From assembly GCA_032718475.1 (NCBI GenBank), contig JAUCBJ010000923.1, forward strand, positions 1-64,000: a stretch of DNA of 64,000 bases. Direction: 5' to 3'. Numbering within the stretch: the first letter of the stretch is position 1; every line of letters begins with the position of its first letter. Below the pieces are notes generated by a model. That model saw only the letters and a program-made list of their open reading frames with translations. It did not search any database and was not told where the DNA came from. Made by a program: the position numbers and the translations under genes. Below, piece by piece: positions 1-13,100 of the stretch. This DNA is from Nemertoderma westbladi (lineage: Eukaryota; Xenacoelomorpha; Nemertodermatida; Nemertodermatidae).

Positions 1-757
1 TTAATTGATAATTAAACATTAAGACAAGATGTTAATTCCCGAGATGGCATTTTCGTCCAGTTTCCCCGTCTCTTTATTGCATTGCACGGGAAAAAGTAGA
101 AAAGAGAAATCAGTAAAATAATACGTTTTCGATTACCTAGAATAAAAGTGAAATGTGTTAGACATAGTTTTTTGGCATCATAATATTAAACTGAATTGTT
201 TCTGTGGTGGTCGAGGGTAAACTCACCCAGTTTCGTGTCCAGCTCGATAGCAAAAATCGTCTGGAGCAGTAAAGTCAAGTCCCTCGCTATTATTACAGCT
301 GCAATGAGCTATTTATTCCTCTAGTGTTAAAATGTGCTACATAATAATGCGCCATTAATGGTAAATCCGCCAATGTGGAAGAATACCAAGTTTTCAATTT
401 TCGGTTGAATGGTATTGTCATTTTATAAATTAAGAATTTTGTTTTTTAATTTCGCCTTATCAAGTGTTTTATAGCGCTCATATCTAACTCAATCTGTACA
501 TATATTAATTAGTTAATTATTTTGGTTAGATTCAGCCATTCACAGTTTTTAGTGAAAACCTAGTATTCTTCAGGTGGGGGTAAACGGTAAACTGAAGTGT
601 GAAATATAACAGAATAAATCTGGTGTACTTGACATGGGCCGCTAAAGGCATTTTAAGTAATATTAAAATATGGAATAAAAATGTATGGGCTTATAATTTA
701 TTTAATAGATTAATGCCCTGCATGGTCACTGTATCGTTCACTCGTAACCACGTGAAA
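1..757. other. AT-rich intergenic sequence
   Basis: Downstream of the NWD-like gene. No ORF with recognisable protein similarity, splice pattern or repeat array was seen. Confidence 0.5.
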
Positions 758-767
758 TTAAAAATCA

Positions 768-879
768 CCCCACCCCACCCCACCCCACCCCACCCCACCC
801 CACCCCACCCCACCCCACCCCCACCCCACCCCACCCCCACCCCACCCCACCCCACCCCACCCCACCCCACCCCACCCCA

Positions 880-911
<32 letters not shown>

Positions 912-984
912 CCACCCCACCCCACCCCACCCCACCCCACCCCACCCCACCCCACCCCACCCCACCCCACCCCACCCCACCCCC
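768..984. repeat. (CCCCA)n microsatellite, about 43 copies
   Basis: Near-perfect 5-bp tandem repeat with a few CCCCCA or CCCA length variants. The minus strand is (TGGGG)n, in which each run of four Gs can take part in a G-quadruplex. ORFs through it in several frames are artefacts of the repeat. Confidence 0.97.
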
Positions 985-3600
985 CTCACGCACCTCTATC
1001 CACAAACATAGTTTTACGATTAGTAATTTTTCCCAAACAACAGTAATATTCACCTTATATCCATCCTCTTATTGCCAACAAATAAAATAAAGTTTTATTA
1101 TTATTCATTTTATATTTGTTAATCGGGTTGCTAAATAAAGCGGCATATAAGCTACTAATAACAAAGCTTGCTTATGTAAAATACACGTTAAATAAACTAG
1201 GTTGGTTCAACAAGAAGGGCAATAATTAGTTAATTTAATGCAATTAAATTACTTAAAAAAAAGAAATTCACACACAATAAAATAAACAACTGAGATAAAA
1301 TGCAGAGACATTTATTGCACTAAAAACTCCAGTAATACTAAAAACAACATCCATCAAATTAAAAGTAATCAGTTACCATAATTAATTTAGAAATTTCATA
1401 AAATATTTGTGTGTACCCACCGTATTATAAGTACAAAATTAAAATTACCGTGAAAGGAATTACGATAGAGGGATGTAACGAGATGAGGGAAATAAAGAGC
1501 GATAAGAGGGAAATAAAGTAACGAGAGCAGGGAAATTAAGAATTTGAGGTATGAAATAAAAGTAATGAGGTAGAAATAATTAATGAGAAGAGGTAAATAA
1601 AGAAAACGAAGAGGGAAATAAGTTTATGAGATCGGGTATATAAAGCAAGATAGGCGGTAAATAAAACAAAAGGGACGGGAAATAAAGTAGACATTATTTA
1701 TCAGCCATACCGGCCGCACTGGACGGTATGGCTGATACGGCTACAAGTACAAAACAATTAAATTTACAATATTTGTAATATCATTGAAATATAACTTACT
1801 AGTTAATAGTGAAAATAAAGAGCATAACTATACTAATTGAGCTGATAGCCTTACTAAACTATGTAGTTATCTAAGTGGCACAGGTAGCTCGCTACTTAAT
1901 CAATTGGAAAGCAGCTTATATATATTTAAAAGCAATTAATTAATTAATACAGCTGAAATATAAATAGTCCTTAGTACTAATTCCAAATGCTGGCTACTTT
2001 AAGCATCTACTACAGACAGACATAATGAGTATTTGGTAATCAGCACAAATTAAGAACTAAATTAAAATAATAACTAATCATATTTTATTAAACTAAATTT
2101 ACATTATTGTTAAATAAATTAATACTGATGGTGATGTGATGGATTTACAAGATAAAATCAAATTAACTATAAATATCATTAAAGCATAAAACGTTTCTGA
2201 ATGTTCTTTCATAAATATTAATTAATACCCTGTTAAAAAGTCACTGATACAGTTAATAATTAAGGAGTGGAGGTCAGGAGTAAAAAATAAAACGATACCT
2301 GTGCAAATATACATGATTAAGCACAACAACCTTTAACAACGCAGTCCCACACCAAACCGCTCAAACAAATAACCCAAGCAGAAGAACAATAATGAGATAG
2401 ATGCATTACAGGGTATACTGACGAAAAGGAAAATATGAGCCAGTGAAAAAATCTAATAAAAAGGTTTAAATGTTAAGGTTGTATGGTACCCCAAGGTTTT
2501 CTTAATGTTTTACTATTAAACAAAGTGTACCTTTCGGAGAGAACTCGAACTCGTAAATAAAATTTCCTGAAATTTTGCAGGTAGCCGAATCAACCATTCG
2601 GACAAGAGCAAAAAAAATTTTTTTTTTGTTTACGGCAATTTTTGTAAACAATGCCCGGTTTTTGACCAAAAATCGAAATTTCAACAACTGTTTTCTTAAA
2701 AACTTCTTAAGAAAGCATCCAACCAACAGAATTCTAGTCATGCATGCATAGGCCAATCGTTGTTGTGAACATTTCCTGAAAATTTCAGAGATTTCATCCA
2801 GTAGTTCCTCAGGAAAGTGTACCTTTGTGTCTAAAAAAACACAAAAAATTACTTTTTGAGAAAAAAACATTCAAGGTTTTCAAAGCTTCCCGCCATATTT
2901 ATTGGATTATTTAAACTCGGTTGCAAAAAATAAATAAGTACACGTAAGGGGTTTTCCTGGTCGGTGATTTCAGTTCTGATGTCAGTTTTTGAATTTGACT
3001 AAATCTAGACTGTCTGTCAGATTTAACAGACTTTTCAGACAGACCGCCCGACAAACATTTGGGCACCTTAGGCTTATCCTATTCCTATAAAAACCCGAGT
3101 TCTGTAATCTTCGAAAAATTTTAATCTTAAATCGTAAAAAAAAATTCGAAATTTTTTTTTAAACATTGTTCGGGTACCCTACAACCTTAAAGTGACAACA
3201 GTGCGCTAACGCATGGAACAATAAAGTGTTTGGGAGTAAAAACAATGGGCGCAGAAATCATGTAACGCCTTGAAAATTCTAGTAAATAAATGTTCAATTT
3301 GGCTTTGCAATTGGACAGCTAAACCACTACTAAATACATAATACGAGATACTTACTAATACATGTGACAGTACCACGTGCAGTGCATTACAAGACTTCGA
3401 ATACAATAATCAATAAATTTATTTGATTCAAAACATTAAATAAAGACGTGAAATTTAAACACAAAGTACAAAGCAAAATATGAGAGGCTATATAGCGAAG
3501 CGAAATTAATACTTTGCGCATATTAGGTAAACTATTGAGATGCATTTAATTATAATATATTGTGTATGTTGAGTTATAGTTTAATTACTGTCTATATATT
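985..3600. other. AT-rich intergenic DNA with purine-rich degenerate repeats
   Basis: No gene recognised. 1450-1690 has loosely repeated GGGAAATAAAG-like segments on the plus strand. A hairpin lies at 1699-1737. The small ORFs at 2502-2870 and 3206-3406 look random. Confidence 0.5.
1699..1737. repeat. Perfect 14-bp inverted repeat (hairpin)
   Basis: TATCAGCCATACCG at 1699-1712 and its exact reverse complement at 1724-1737, with an 11-base loop. It is GC-richer than its surroundings. No T-run follows, so terminator function is not suggested. Confidence 0.85.
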
Positions 3601-3614
3601 ATTATTATTAGTAG

Positions 3615-3620
3615 TTTATT
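3615..3620 (-). promoter_or_regulatory. Poly-A signal AATAAA of the NWD-like gene
   Basis: AATAAA on the minus strand, 286 bases after the stop codon at 3906. It is the first canonical hexamer I found downstream of the stop, in AT-rich sequence. It gives a plausible 3' UTR of about 300 bp. Confidence 0.5.
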
Positions 3621-3905
3621 ATCTAATTCTACATTTTAGAATCGTTACAAGTACGCACACAGCGACAATGACTAAATGTACAGACTAGTCTTATATCGGC
3701 GCTCAATACGGCGTCATGACAACGCTTGGATGGATGCGCCATCTAGCGATTAACCAATCACAACTAACATAACTCTACTGTTAACCAATCAAAAGTAAAA
3801 CTAACAGATTCGTCAATCATAAAACAGTTGTTGCACCAATATTCTTATCAAACAATCAAACCAACAACACCGTTCCTCCAGACAACATCAACGCAGTACA
3901 GCGCT

Positions 3906-4108
3906 CTAACCCGCTTTACTTAAATCGAAAGTTTTCCCATTTAATTCTTCACTACCGTAGGAGAGAGCGGCAGTTGGCTGGAAGGAAGTCAGTGACAGGG
4001 ATATAATGGAATCTCGTCCCCTCACACCCAGGGCTATCCTAGAGCCTTCCTCCGAGATAATACAAGCGGTGATGGGAGAATCGGGAGTGAAACTCGCCAG
4101 ATTGCTGC
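3906..4108 (-). CDS. NWD2-like: NWD-like exon J: terminal exon with stop
   Basis: 203 bp, residues 940-1005 and a TAG stop. The acceptor is TTGTATTTCTAG ending at 4109. It starts with two bases completing G|GC (Gly). It reads SNLASFTPDSPITACIIS then RIALGVRGRD, which fits the last WD blade of NWD proteins. The tail ending GKTFDLSKAG is not conserved as far as I can tell. A GTAGTG inside the exon (after SYG) could be an alternative donor. Confidence 0.78.
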
Positions 4109-7100
4109 CTAGAAATACAAAACAGACAATCATTGACATATAATCCACATAATAAAGACTCCTGGGACTTCTAAAAACGCCTCTTCTACTGCTGCATTGA
4201 AGATGGTTGGATGAAAAACGTATGTCAAAGATCTCAATGATAAATTCCCGTAAATATTCAATCCCGACGTTTTCGAACAATATAAAATATTTCAGAATGG
4301 TAAAGATGAACTGTTATGTTGAATACAAAAAACTATATACAGGGGCCAGCTTTCACAAACAACATCTGGCGTACTGCTGGACAACGAAACTGCCATTTAA
4401 TAACAAGGTCAACCGTTAACGGCTTCCACTGGAAGCTATCAGGAAGCACAGAATGTAATTTTATTGTCTGTCGATACCCTTCTCACGCAACAATTAAATC
4501 CCATGGTGGACTGAACTCTTGTCAGCAAACTTGTAGCTCCCTGTATCCGCTTCCAAGCGTAAGGTCTCTCTGCACGGCCAGGTATGATAGGAGACAATTT
4601 AGGACACGGGTCGAGTCAGGATCACTTACAATCCCAGAATTGGGTGGGGTGAATTTCATCCAAAACTGCTTTAGGTGCAATGTTCCCTTTAGTACCAAAA
4701 GAAGGCGGATCCAGCCATACTTTGACCGATAATTCGATTTGTTTGATTTTGATTTTATTGATTTTAAGTTTAACTGATAATTTTATTTAACACTTGTTCT
4801 AATGATCATTATTATATGTGTACCAAAAGGAAGCTGATCCAGCAATACTTTGACCGATGTAATTGGATTGATTTTAATTGATAATTTTATTAATACTTGT
4901 CCTCATCACTATATCGTATGAATTATTGTCTGTATATTTCGAGGTGTATTTTTAAATATCTGCTTTCTATAGTCTGTTGTTGATATAATTTGAGTTGTCT
5001 TCCAAACATTCACGGTTTATAATGTGCGCATTTTTACTCGATATGGAATTATAGTAAATTAAATGCCAGCCTGTCTGGTGCTGTGCCTCTGGGCACGCGA
5101 CTACTACTACTACTCTATGTAGCTAAAATACCTTTCCACGATATTACTGAAGACTGCGCACCTGCAATACATTATCCATGCATTCGACTGCGACTAATGC
5201 CCGCTACTACGACAACTTGAAAACAGTAACATATAAATCGTCCCTTTTTTAACTCGCTTTTCTTTCCTTATTTTCATACCAGTTTAAATTTATTAATCAT
5301 CGTGCTTTTATCAAATTTAATAATAAATAAAATCATTTACCCCGTCCAGGGGTCCATATAAAAAAAAATTAACATATAATCATTAACATGCACTCATTAA
5401 CATACACTCAATATCTTACACTCATTAACATACACACAATAACATACACTCATTAACATACTACTACTGGGTCGAGCGAATTCGGACAGTGGAAATGAGA
5501 TCATTCCAGGCTTCCCGATTCTCCATAGTTGTCGCAATTTCGTTTCTCCCAAGTTCAGTATCCCTTTCAAGTTGATCTATATATGTTATGGCCGGTCGTC
5601 CACGACTACGCTTTCCATGAGTTGGTTGCCAGAAACGTAGATCTATGGTATGACCTCGTCTTTACTTCGCCAACAGTGCCCACTGAATCTTAATCTGCGT
5701 TCACGGAAGGTACATTATGGATTCTCTCTCCTCTAAGGCAGGCAGGTTGGGGTCTAAATTCCCTATAAACTTATAAAATAAAGAGTTTGTTACGATCGAT
5801 TTCGAGCTCCTAGGCCCATTCTCAAGTAAATAATTAACAATATGAAATCACATTACAGACTAAATAATCAAATGGAGTAGGCCTACATGGAATAGTTTTT
5901 ACGGTAAACACTGTATGCTTTAACGGTAGGCCTACATGGTAATAGGATTTATTTCATTATCTATTTTAGTGTATTTCTGTAATTTTCTTACGTATTCAGC
6001 TATTCCATGTAGGCCTACTCCATTTGATTATTTAGTCTGTAATGTGATTTCATATTGTTAATTATTTACTTGAGAATGGGCCTAGGAGCTCGAAATCGAG
6101 CGTAACAAACTCTTTATTTTATAAGTTTATAGGGAATTTAGACCCCAACCTGCCTGCCTTAGCTTAGAGGAGAGAGAATCCATAATGTATGTTTCAAATA
6201 ATTCCCTGAAGTCGGCTTGTCGGTTTTTGAGGAATTTCACGGAAGGTGGTTGATACAGGTGGTTGTCTCCAGCTGATGTTTAGGGCTGCCCTTAGTAGTC
6301 TTGTGTAGCAACCATCAATTCGTTGTTCAAGTGATTTAGTCAGGGTCCAGGTCTCACCCCCGTATAAAAATACACTTTCCACTGTGGCTCGAAATAACGT
6401 AGTCTTCAGGTGCTTGGAGAGATCTGATTTCCATCAAGGTACTGGCAGTCGTCGACCTTCCTTAGTTGATTATTATCAATGGTTGTCAAGTTTCCATCAA
6501 CATTAAAAGTCATGAATTGGGTCTTGGTAGCATTTATATGCAATCCAACCTCCTTAGCAGCCCTCTCCACTTTATTTAGTAGAAGCTGTGCGCATCTGTT
6601 AGCGTATTAGAGAGCAGGGCGATGTCATCCGCAAAGTCGGTGTCTGTAACTGTAGTTGCCGGATATCTACTACTTCTGCGTTCTTGAAGTGTGAATCCCA
6701 GATCTTCACCCTTTGTGGCCGTCCTCATTGCGTAATCCAGTACAATTACAAATAGTAATGGTGCTAATGTGTCACCTTGCAGTACGCCAGCCAGGATTGA
6801 GAAAAACTCTGTTTAACCATCTGATGAGAGTACCTGCGCTTCTGTGTCACAATATAGCAATCCAATGCCAGCAACAATTACTTCTGGTATTCCATAAGCT
6901 CTTACGATTTCAAGCAATTTACCTCTATGGATAGAGTCGAATGCCTTCTTGAAGTTTACAAAAGTCATGACTGCGGGGAGATTCTTTGACTTAATTCCTT
7001 CAATCGGTCTCCGTAGTGCAAGTATCTGAGCTATTGTTGATCTATTTGGTCGAAATCCGTTTTGGCTCTTACGCAGTAGTTTCTCTATGTGAGGCCTAAT

Positions 7101-10100
7101 CCTATATGAATCATTTTATTGTATATTTTGGCAGCTACCACAAGCAGACAGATCCCACGATAGTTTGTTGGTATACCGAGGTCACCTTTCTCGGGGAGAG
7201 GCTTTAGTTGATCTTTAGTACAAATTGGTGGTGGCTTTTCCCCTTTCAACATCATTAACACACACTCAATAACATCATTAACACACACTCAATAACATAC
7301 ACTCATTAACATAAACTCAATAACATACACTCAATAACATACACTCAATATCATACACTCATTAACATACACTCAATAACATCATTAACATACACTCAAT
7401 AACACACACTCAATAACACACACTCAATAACATACACTCATTAACATAAACTCAATAACATACACTCAATATCATACACTCATTAACATACACTCAATAA
7501 CATCATTAACATACACTCAATAACACACACTCAATAACATACACTCATTAACATAAACTCAATAACATACACTCAATATCATACACTCAATATCATACAC
7601 TCAATAACATACACTCAATAACATCATTAACATACACTCAATAACATACACTCATTAACATAAACTCAATAACATACACTCAATATCATACAGATATTAA
7701 CATACACTCAATAACATCATCAACACACAATCAATAACATACACTCAATATCATACACTCATTAACATACACTCAATAACACACACTCAATAACATACAC
7801 TCATTAACATAAACTCAATAACATACACTCAATATCATACACTCAATATCATACACTCAATAACATACACTCAATAACATCATTAACATACACTCAATAA
7901 CATACACTCATTAACATAAACTCAATAACATACACTCAATATCATACAGATATTAACATACACTCAATAACATCATCAACACACAATCAATAACATACAC
8001 TCAATATCATACACTCATTAACATACACTCAATAACACACACTCAATAACATACACTCATTAACATAAACTCAATAACATACACCCAATATCATACACTC
8101 ATTAACATACACTCAATAACATCATTAACATACACTCAATAACACACACTCAATAACATACACTCTATAACACACACTCAATAACATACACTCAATAACA
8201 TACAGTCATTAACATACACTCAATAACACACACTCAATAACATACACTCATTAACATAAACTCAATAACAAACACTCAATATCATCCACTCAATAACATC
8301 ATTAACATACACTCAATAACATCATTAATATACACTCAATAACATACACTAATTAACATAAAAACATTAACATACACTCATCAACATACTCTCATCAACA
8401 TACACACACATTATCAAACACATTAACATACGGGCAATTCCACGGTGTCGGACGTTACGGACATTCTCGATTTTTGAATGTTTTTCTTTAAATTTACGAA
8501 AATACTTGAATTTTTGACATCAGATTGCGTTGAAAAAATGAGACAATTTATTAATCTTTCAGAATATCGCAAATACTCTGCATTGGGAAACGTTATTCTT
8601 CTGAAACAGTTGACTTTTAAAAAGGTGTCGGACGTTACAAAAATAGGACACTTTTTAAAGTACATATTTTATTTTTGAATGCAATTAATGCCGAAGACTG
8701 GTATGTTATTATTTTTGGGCTCAAATTGAAGCTCTATTCTATTTTTCGAAAATGTTTTCAAAATTGCACTGCAGATCTTTTGAAGCCGACATTTGCAATT
8801 CAAAGTTGTGCGGAATTGTGTCGGACGTTACGTGTTGGACGTTACATAAAAATAGCAATATTTAGCCACCTCTGAGTGCTTTATTTTTCGTCGTTGAAAT
8901 GTACTATAGATGTCATTAGAACCGCCTTCATCTGCAGATTCCGAATCTGAAAACCATTTAAAATTTCACCAACAATTGCCAAATATATCATCAAAATACT
9001 AAGGTGTGAATTTTGAGTCGATAATCGCAATTATTGAAACCTATTTTTATTTATTTATGCCTTTTACACTATACACTGCAATTTAGACTTTAAATACATT
9101 AAATAATAATAGTGTCGGACGTTACAATGTGTCGGACGATACAAACTTCATTCACTAAAATCACAGCCTTTATGGTAGTCTGGATTGCTGTAAATGGCAC
9201 AAGAGACGCCATCTAACGTCGGCATTGAGTCATTTTAGTATGGTTTGCCAAACAATAGAGAGGTAATTGAGAAAAAATGTAAAAAAAAGTGTCGGACGTT
9301 ACAATTGGATACAGGTAGCTTTTAATGTTTATTGTACGAGAAGCGTTCTATGTTTATGGCGTAAAGAACTACCTCATTGGAATGTGTATTTACGGTTGAT
9401 TGATTACAATGATACCAAGGATAGCCTATATTGATAAACAGTAAAAAAAATATTTCGCCTTGAATTTTGGTATTTTTTCGTTTTTACGTGTTTTACGTTT
9501 TTTCTTGATGATGGTCGATATAATCGCAAAATTTCCTATTTTATACCCTCAAATCAATGTAAATTTTGTCAAATTCGAAAAATTTATGAAATTTTAACCA
9601 ATAAATCATAACAAATTGCTTTTTTTTTAAGTTTTATTTTTTTCATATTGTGTCCCAGTTTCTTTGGATATGGCCATACACTCGTTAACAACAAAAATTT
9701 CGATGAATTTCAACCATTTTTGACAAAGTTATCATTATATAAAATAGCGGGAAAGTTGAATTTTTCCTAAAACTTTAAATAAATTTATCTCACAATGTAT
9801 CTTTTTCACGAAAAGGTATATTTATTCCCTCCCTACGTGAGTTTTGTATAAATTGATTTGATATGGCAATAAAATAAACCGAAGTCACTAACCGTTATTT
9901 ACATCCCACAGACGCAATGTGTTCTCCACCCCGTCAGTGCTGTATGTCACGAACCTATGTCCGCTCTCCGATAATGATATGCAATCGGCCGGACTTGTAT
10001 GACCTTTCATTGTAAACCTTTAAAATTAAACAAACAATAACCAATACCACTACCACATAAACTAAAACTCATTTTATTGTTACAATTTACATTATTTACC

Positions 10101-13100
10101 GCTCAGTCAATGGGCCAGCGGTAAATAAGATTTGCATTATTTACCTAATGGAGATTATTGCTCTTCAATCAGTCAACTTTGTGTGCTGTAATAAATACTA
10201 ATCTGGGGCATTTATCAACTTATTAATAATGTTCAAATAAATAATGCACTTTTTTCACAATAACTGCACTTTTTGATCGCCCATATCTCAGCTATTTCTA
10301 AACGATATTTTAACAGTTATTTACAAATTTGGAATCCTTATAACGACACCTTTCCATTGATATCAACAAATAAGGACTAACTACGGAGAAGTTATAACTG
10401 CGGTGCGACTGGTGTTTAATTACTTATTAAACAAAATATATTTTAATAATTATAATAATAATGATGATTTTTAACAATAAATTTACATATCGTACGATAA
10501 ATAAAACACGTTATTTAACTTTTCGCCCCTCGATCTGACTTATTAACCTCCATCGCTGCGCTCGGTCGGTAAATAACAGATCTCGGGACGAACGGTAAAT
10601 AAAGCATAATTTATTTACAGTAAAATAAATAGTTATTAATGTGGGTTTCCTATGAATAATATTTGGATGTTTGTATTAACTTGTAATTGACTTTTGCCCA
10701 CCCCGTCAACTCTAAAAATGTGCGGGAAGCAATGAAAGTAAGCGAGGTCAGCATAAGGGTACCGCTATCTTAACCTTGGGTCTGTCTGTCGGTCTAATCT
10801 TTGAAAGCTATACTTCTTAGGAACTCTACAGTTTCTTAAACTAAAACTTAGTAGGACTGATATATGAAAAAAGTAGAAAGTAGAAAGGATTTCGGCGCCC
10901 CTCAATTTCATGGTTCGCCGCTAGGAGGCGCTAAATATAATTTCGTTTAAGGCTTAAAAACTTTTGAACCACTGTATCAATCTTGATGAAACTTTCACAG
11001 AATTACGTTTGGAAAGTTCTTAATTCAATGAGACATTTCTAGCGTCCCGCAAATTAGAATCCGCCGCTAGGATACGCTAAATATCACTTCATCTATGCTT
11101 AATAACGCTGTGCTGTGCGCCAGCAGAGCAGCACGTGCTACTGACACCGATACTCAGGAGGAATACAGACAACGTGCTACTGACACCGATACTCAGGAGG
11201 AATACAGACAACGTGCTACTGACACCGATACTCAGGAGGAATACAGACAACGTGCTACTGACACCGATACTCAGGAGGAATACAGACAACGTGCTACTGA
11301 CACCGATACTCAGAAGGGATGCAGACAACGTGCTACTGACACCGATACTCAGGAGGGATGCAGACAACGTGCTACTGACACCGATACTCAGGAGGGATGC
11401 AGACAACGTGCTACTAACACCGATACTCAGGAGGGATGCAGACAACGTGCTACTGACACCGATACTCAGGAGGGATGCAGACAACGTGTTACTGACACCG
11501 ATACTCAGGAGGGATGCAGACAACGTGCTACTGACACCGATACTCAGGAGGGATACAGACAACGTGCTACTGACACCGATACTCAGGAGGGATGCAGACA
11601 ACGTGCTACTGACACCGATACTCAGGAGGGATACAGACAACGTGCTACTAACACCGATACTCAGGAGGGATGCAGACAACGTGCTACTGACACCGATACT
11701 CAGGCAGGAGGGATGCAGACAACGTGCTACTGACACCGATACTCAGGCAGGAGGGATGCAGACAACGTGCTACTGACACCGATACTCAGGCAGGAGGGAT
11801 GCAGACAACGTGCTACTGACACCGATACTCAGGACTCAGGAGGGATGCAGACAACGTGCTACTGACACCGATACTCAGGAGGGATGCAGACAACGTGTTA
11901 CTGACACCGATACTCAGGAGGGATGCAGACAACGTGCTACTGACACCGATACTCAGGAGGGATACAGACAACGTGCTACTGACACCGATACTCCGGAGGG
12001 ATGCAGACAACGTGCTACTGACACCGATACTCAGGAGGGATGCAGACAACGTGCTACTGACACCGATACTCAGGAGGGATGCAGACAACGTGCTACTGAC
12101 ACCGATACTCAGGAGGGATGCAGACAACGTGCTACTGACACCGATACTCAGGAGGGATGCAGACAACGTGCTACTGACACCGATACTCAGGAGGGATGCA
12201 GACAACGTGCTACTGACACCGATACTCAGGAGGGATGCAGACAACGTGCTACTGACACCGATACTCAGGAGGGATGCAGACAACGTGCTACTGACACCGA
12301 TACTCAGGAGGGATACAGACAACGTGCTACTAACACCGATACTCAGGAGGGATGCAGACAACGTGCTACTGACACCGATACTCAGGCAGGAGGGATGCAG
12401 ACAACGTGCTACTGACACCGATACTCAGGCAGGAGGGATGCAGACAACGTGCTACTGACACCGATACTCAGGCAGGAGGGATGCAGACAACGTGCTACTG
12501 ACACCGATACTCAGGACTCAGGAGGGATACAGACAACGTGCTACTAACACCGATACTCAGGAGGGATGTAGACAACGTGCTACTGACACCGATACTCAGG
12601 AGGGATGCAGACAACGTGTTACTGACACAGATACTCAGGGGGGATGCAGACAACGTGCTACTGACACCGATACTCAGGCAGGAGGGATGCAGACAACGTG
12701 CTACTGACACCGATACTCAGGCAGGAGGGATGCAGACAACGTGCTACTGACACCGATACTCAGGAGGGATGCAGACAACGTGCTACTGACACCGATACTC
12801 AGGAGGGATGCAGACAACGTGCTACTGACACCGATACTCAGGAGGGATGCAGACAACGTGCTACTGACACCGATACTCAGGAGGGATGCAGACAACGTGC
12901 TACTGACACCGATACTCAGGCAGGAGGGATGCAGACAACGTGTTACTGACACCGATACTCAGGAGGGATGCAGACAACGTGCTACTGACACCGATACTCA
13001 GGAGGGATGCAGACAACGTGCTACTGACACCGATACTCAGGAGGGATGCAGACAACGTGCTACTGACACCGATACTCAGGCAGGAGGGATGCAGACAACG

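Larger units (their letters stand above)
4109..9892. other. NWD-like intron I-J (5.8 kb)
   Basis: Carries the 14-bp satellite, the RTE-like LINE with its nested foldback element, and the dispersed 14-mer cluster. 4109-5370 and 9310-9890 are AT-rich with no gene I can support. Confidence 0.7.

Noticed and set aside
768-984. Telomere repeat
   Set aside because: The unit is CCCCA, not a known animal telomere repeat, the block is short and it is internal.
599-1090. 163-codon ORF rich in Pro-His-Thr and its minus-strand Gly-Trp counterpart
   Set aside because: Generated by the (CCCCA)n microsatellite; the start codon is GTG and the flanks show no coding character.
2502-2870. 122-codon minus ORF
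   Set aside because: Low-complexity AT-rich sequence with no domain or splice support.
4316-4732. Plus-strand 138-codon ORF
   Set aside because: No recognisable domain, codon use unlike the other exons, and it lies in an intron of the NWD-like gene.
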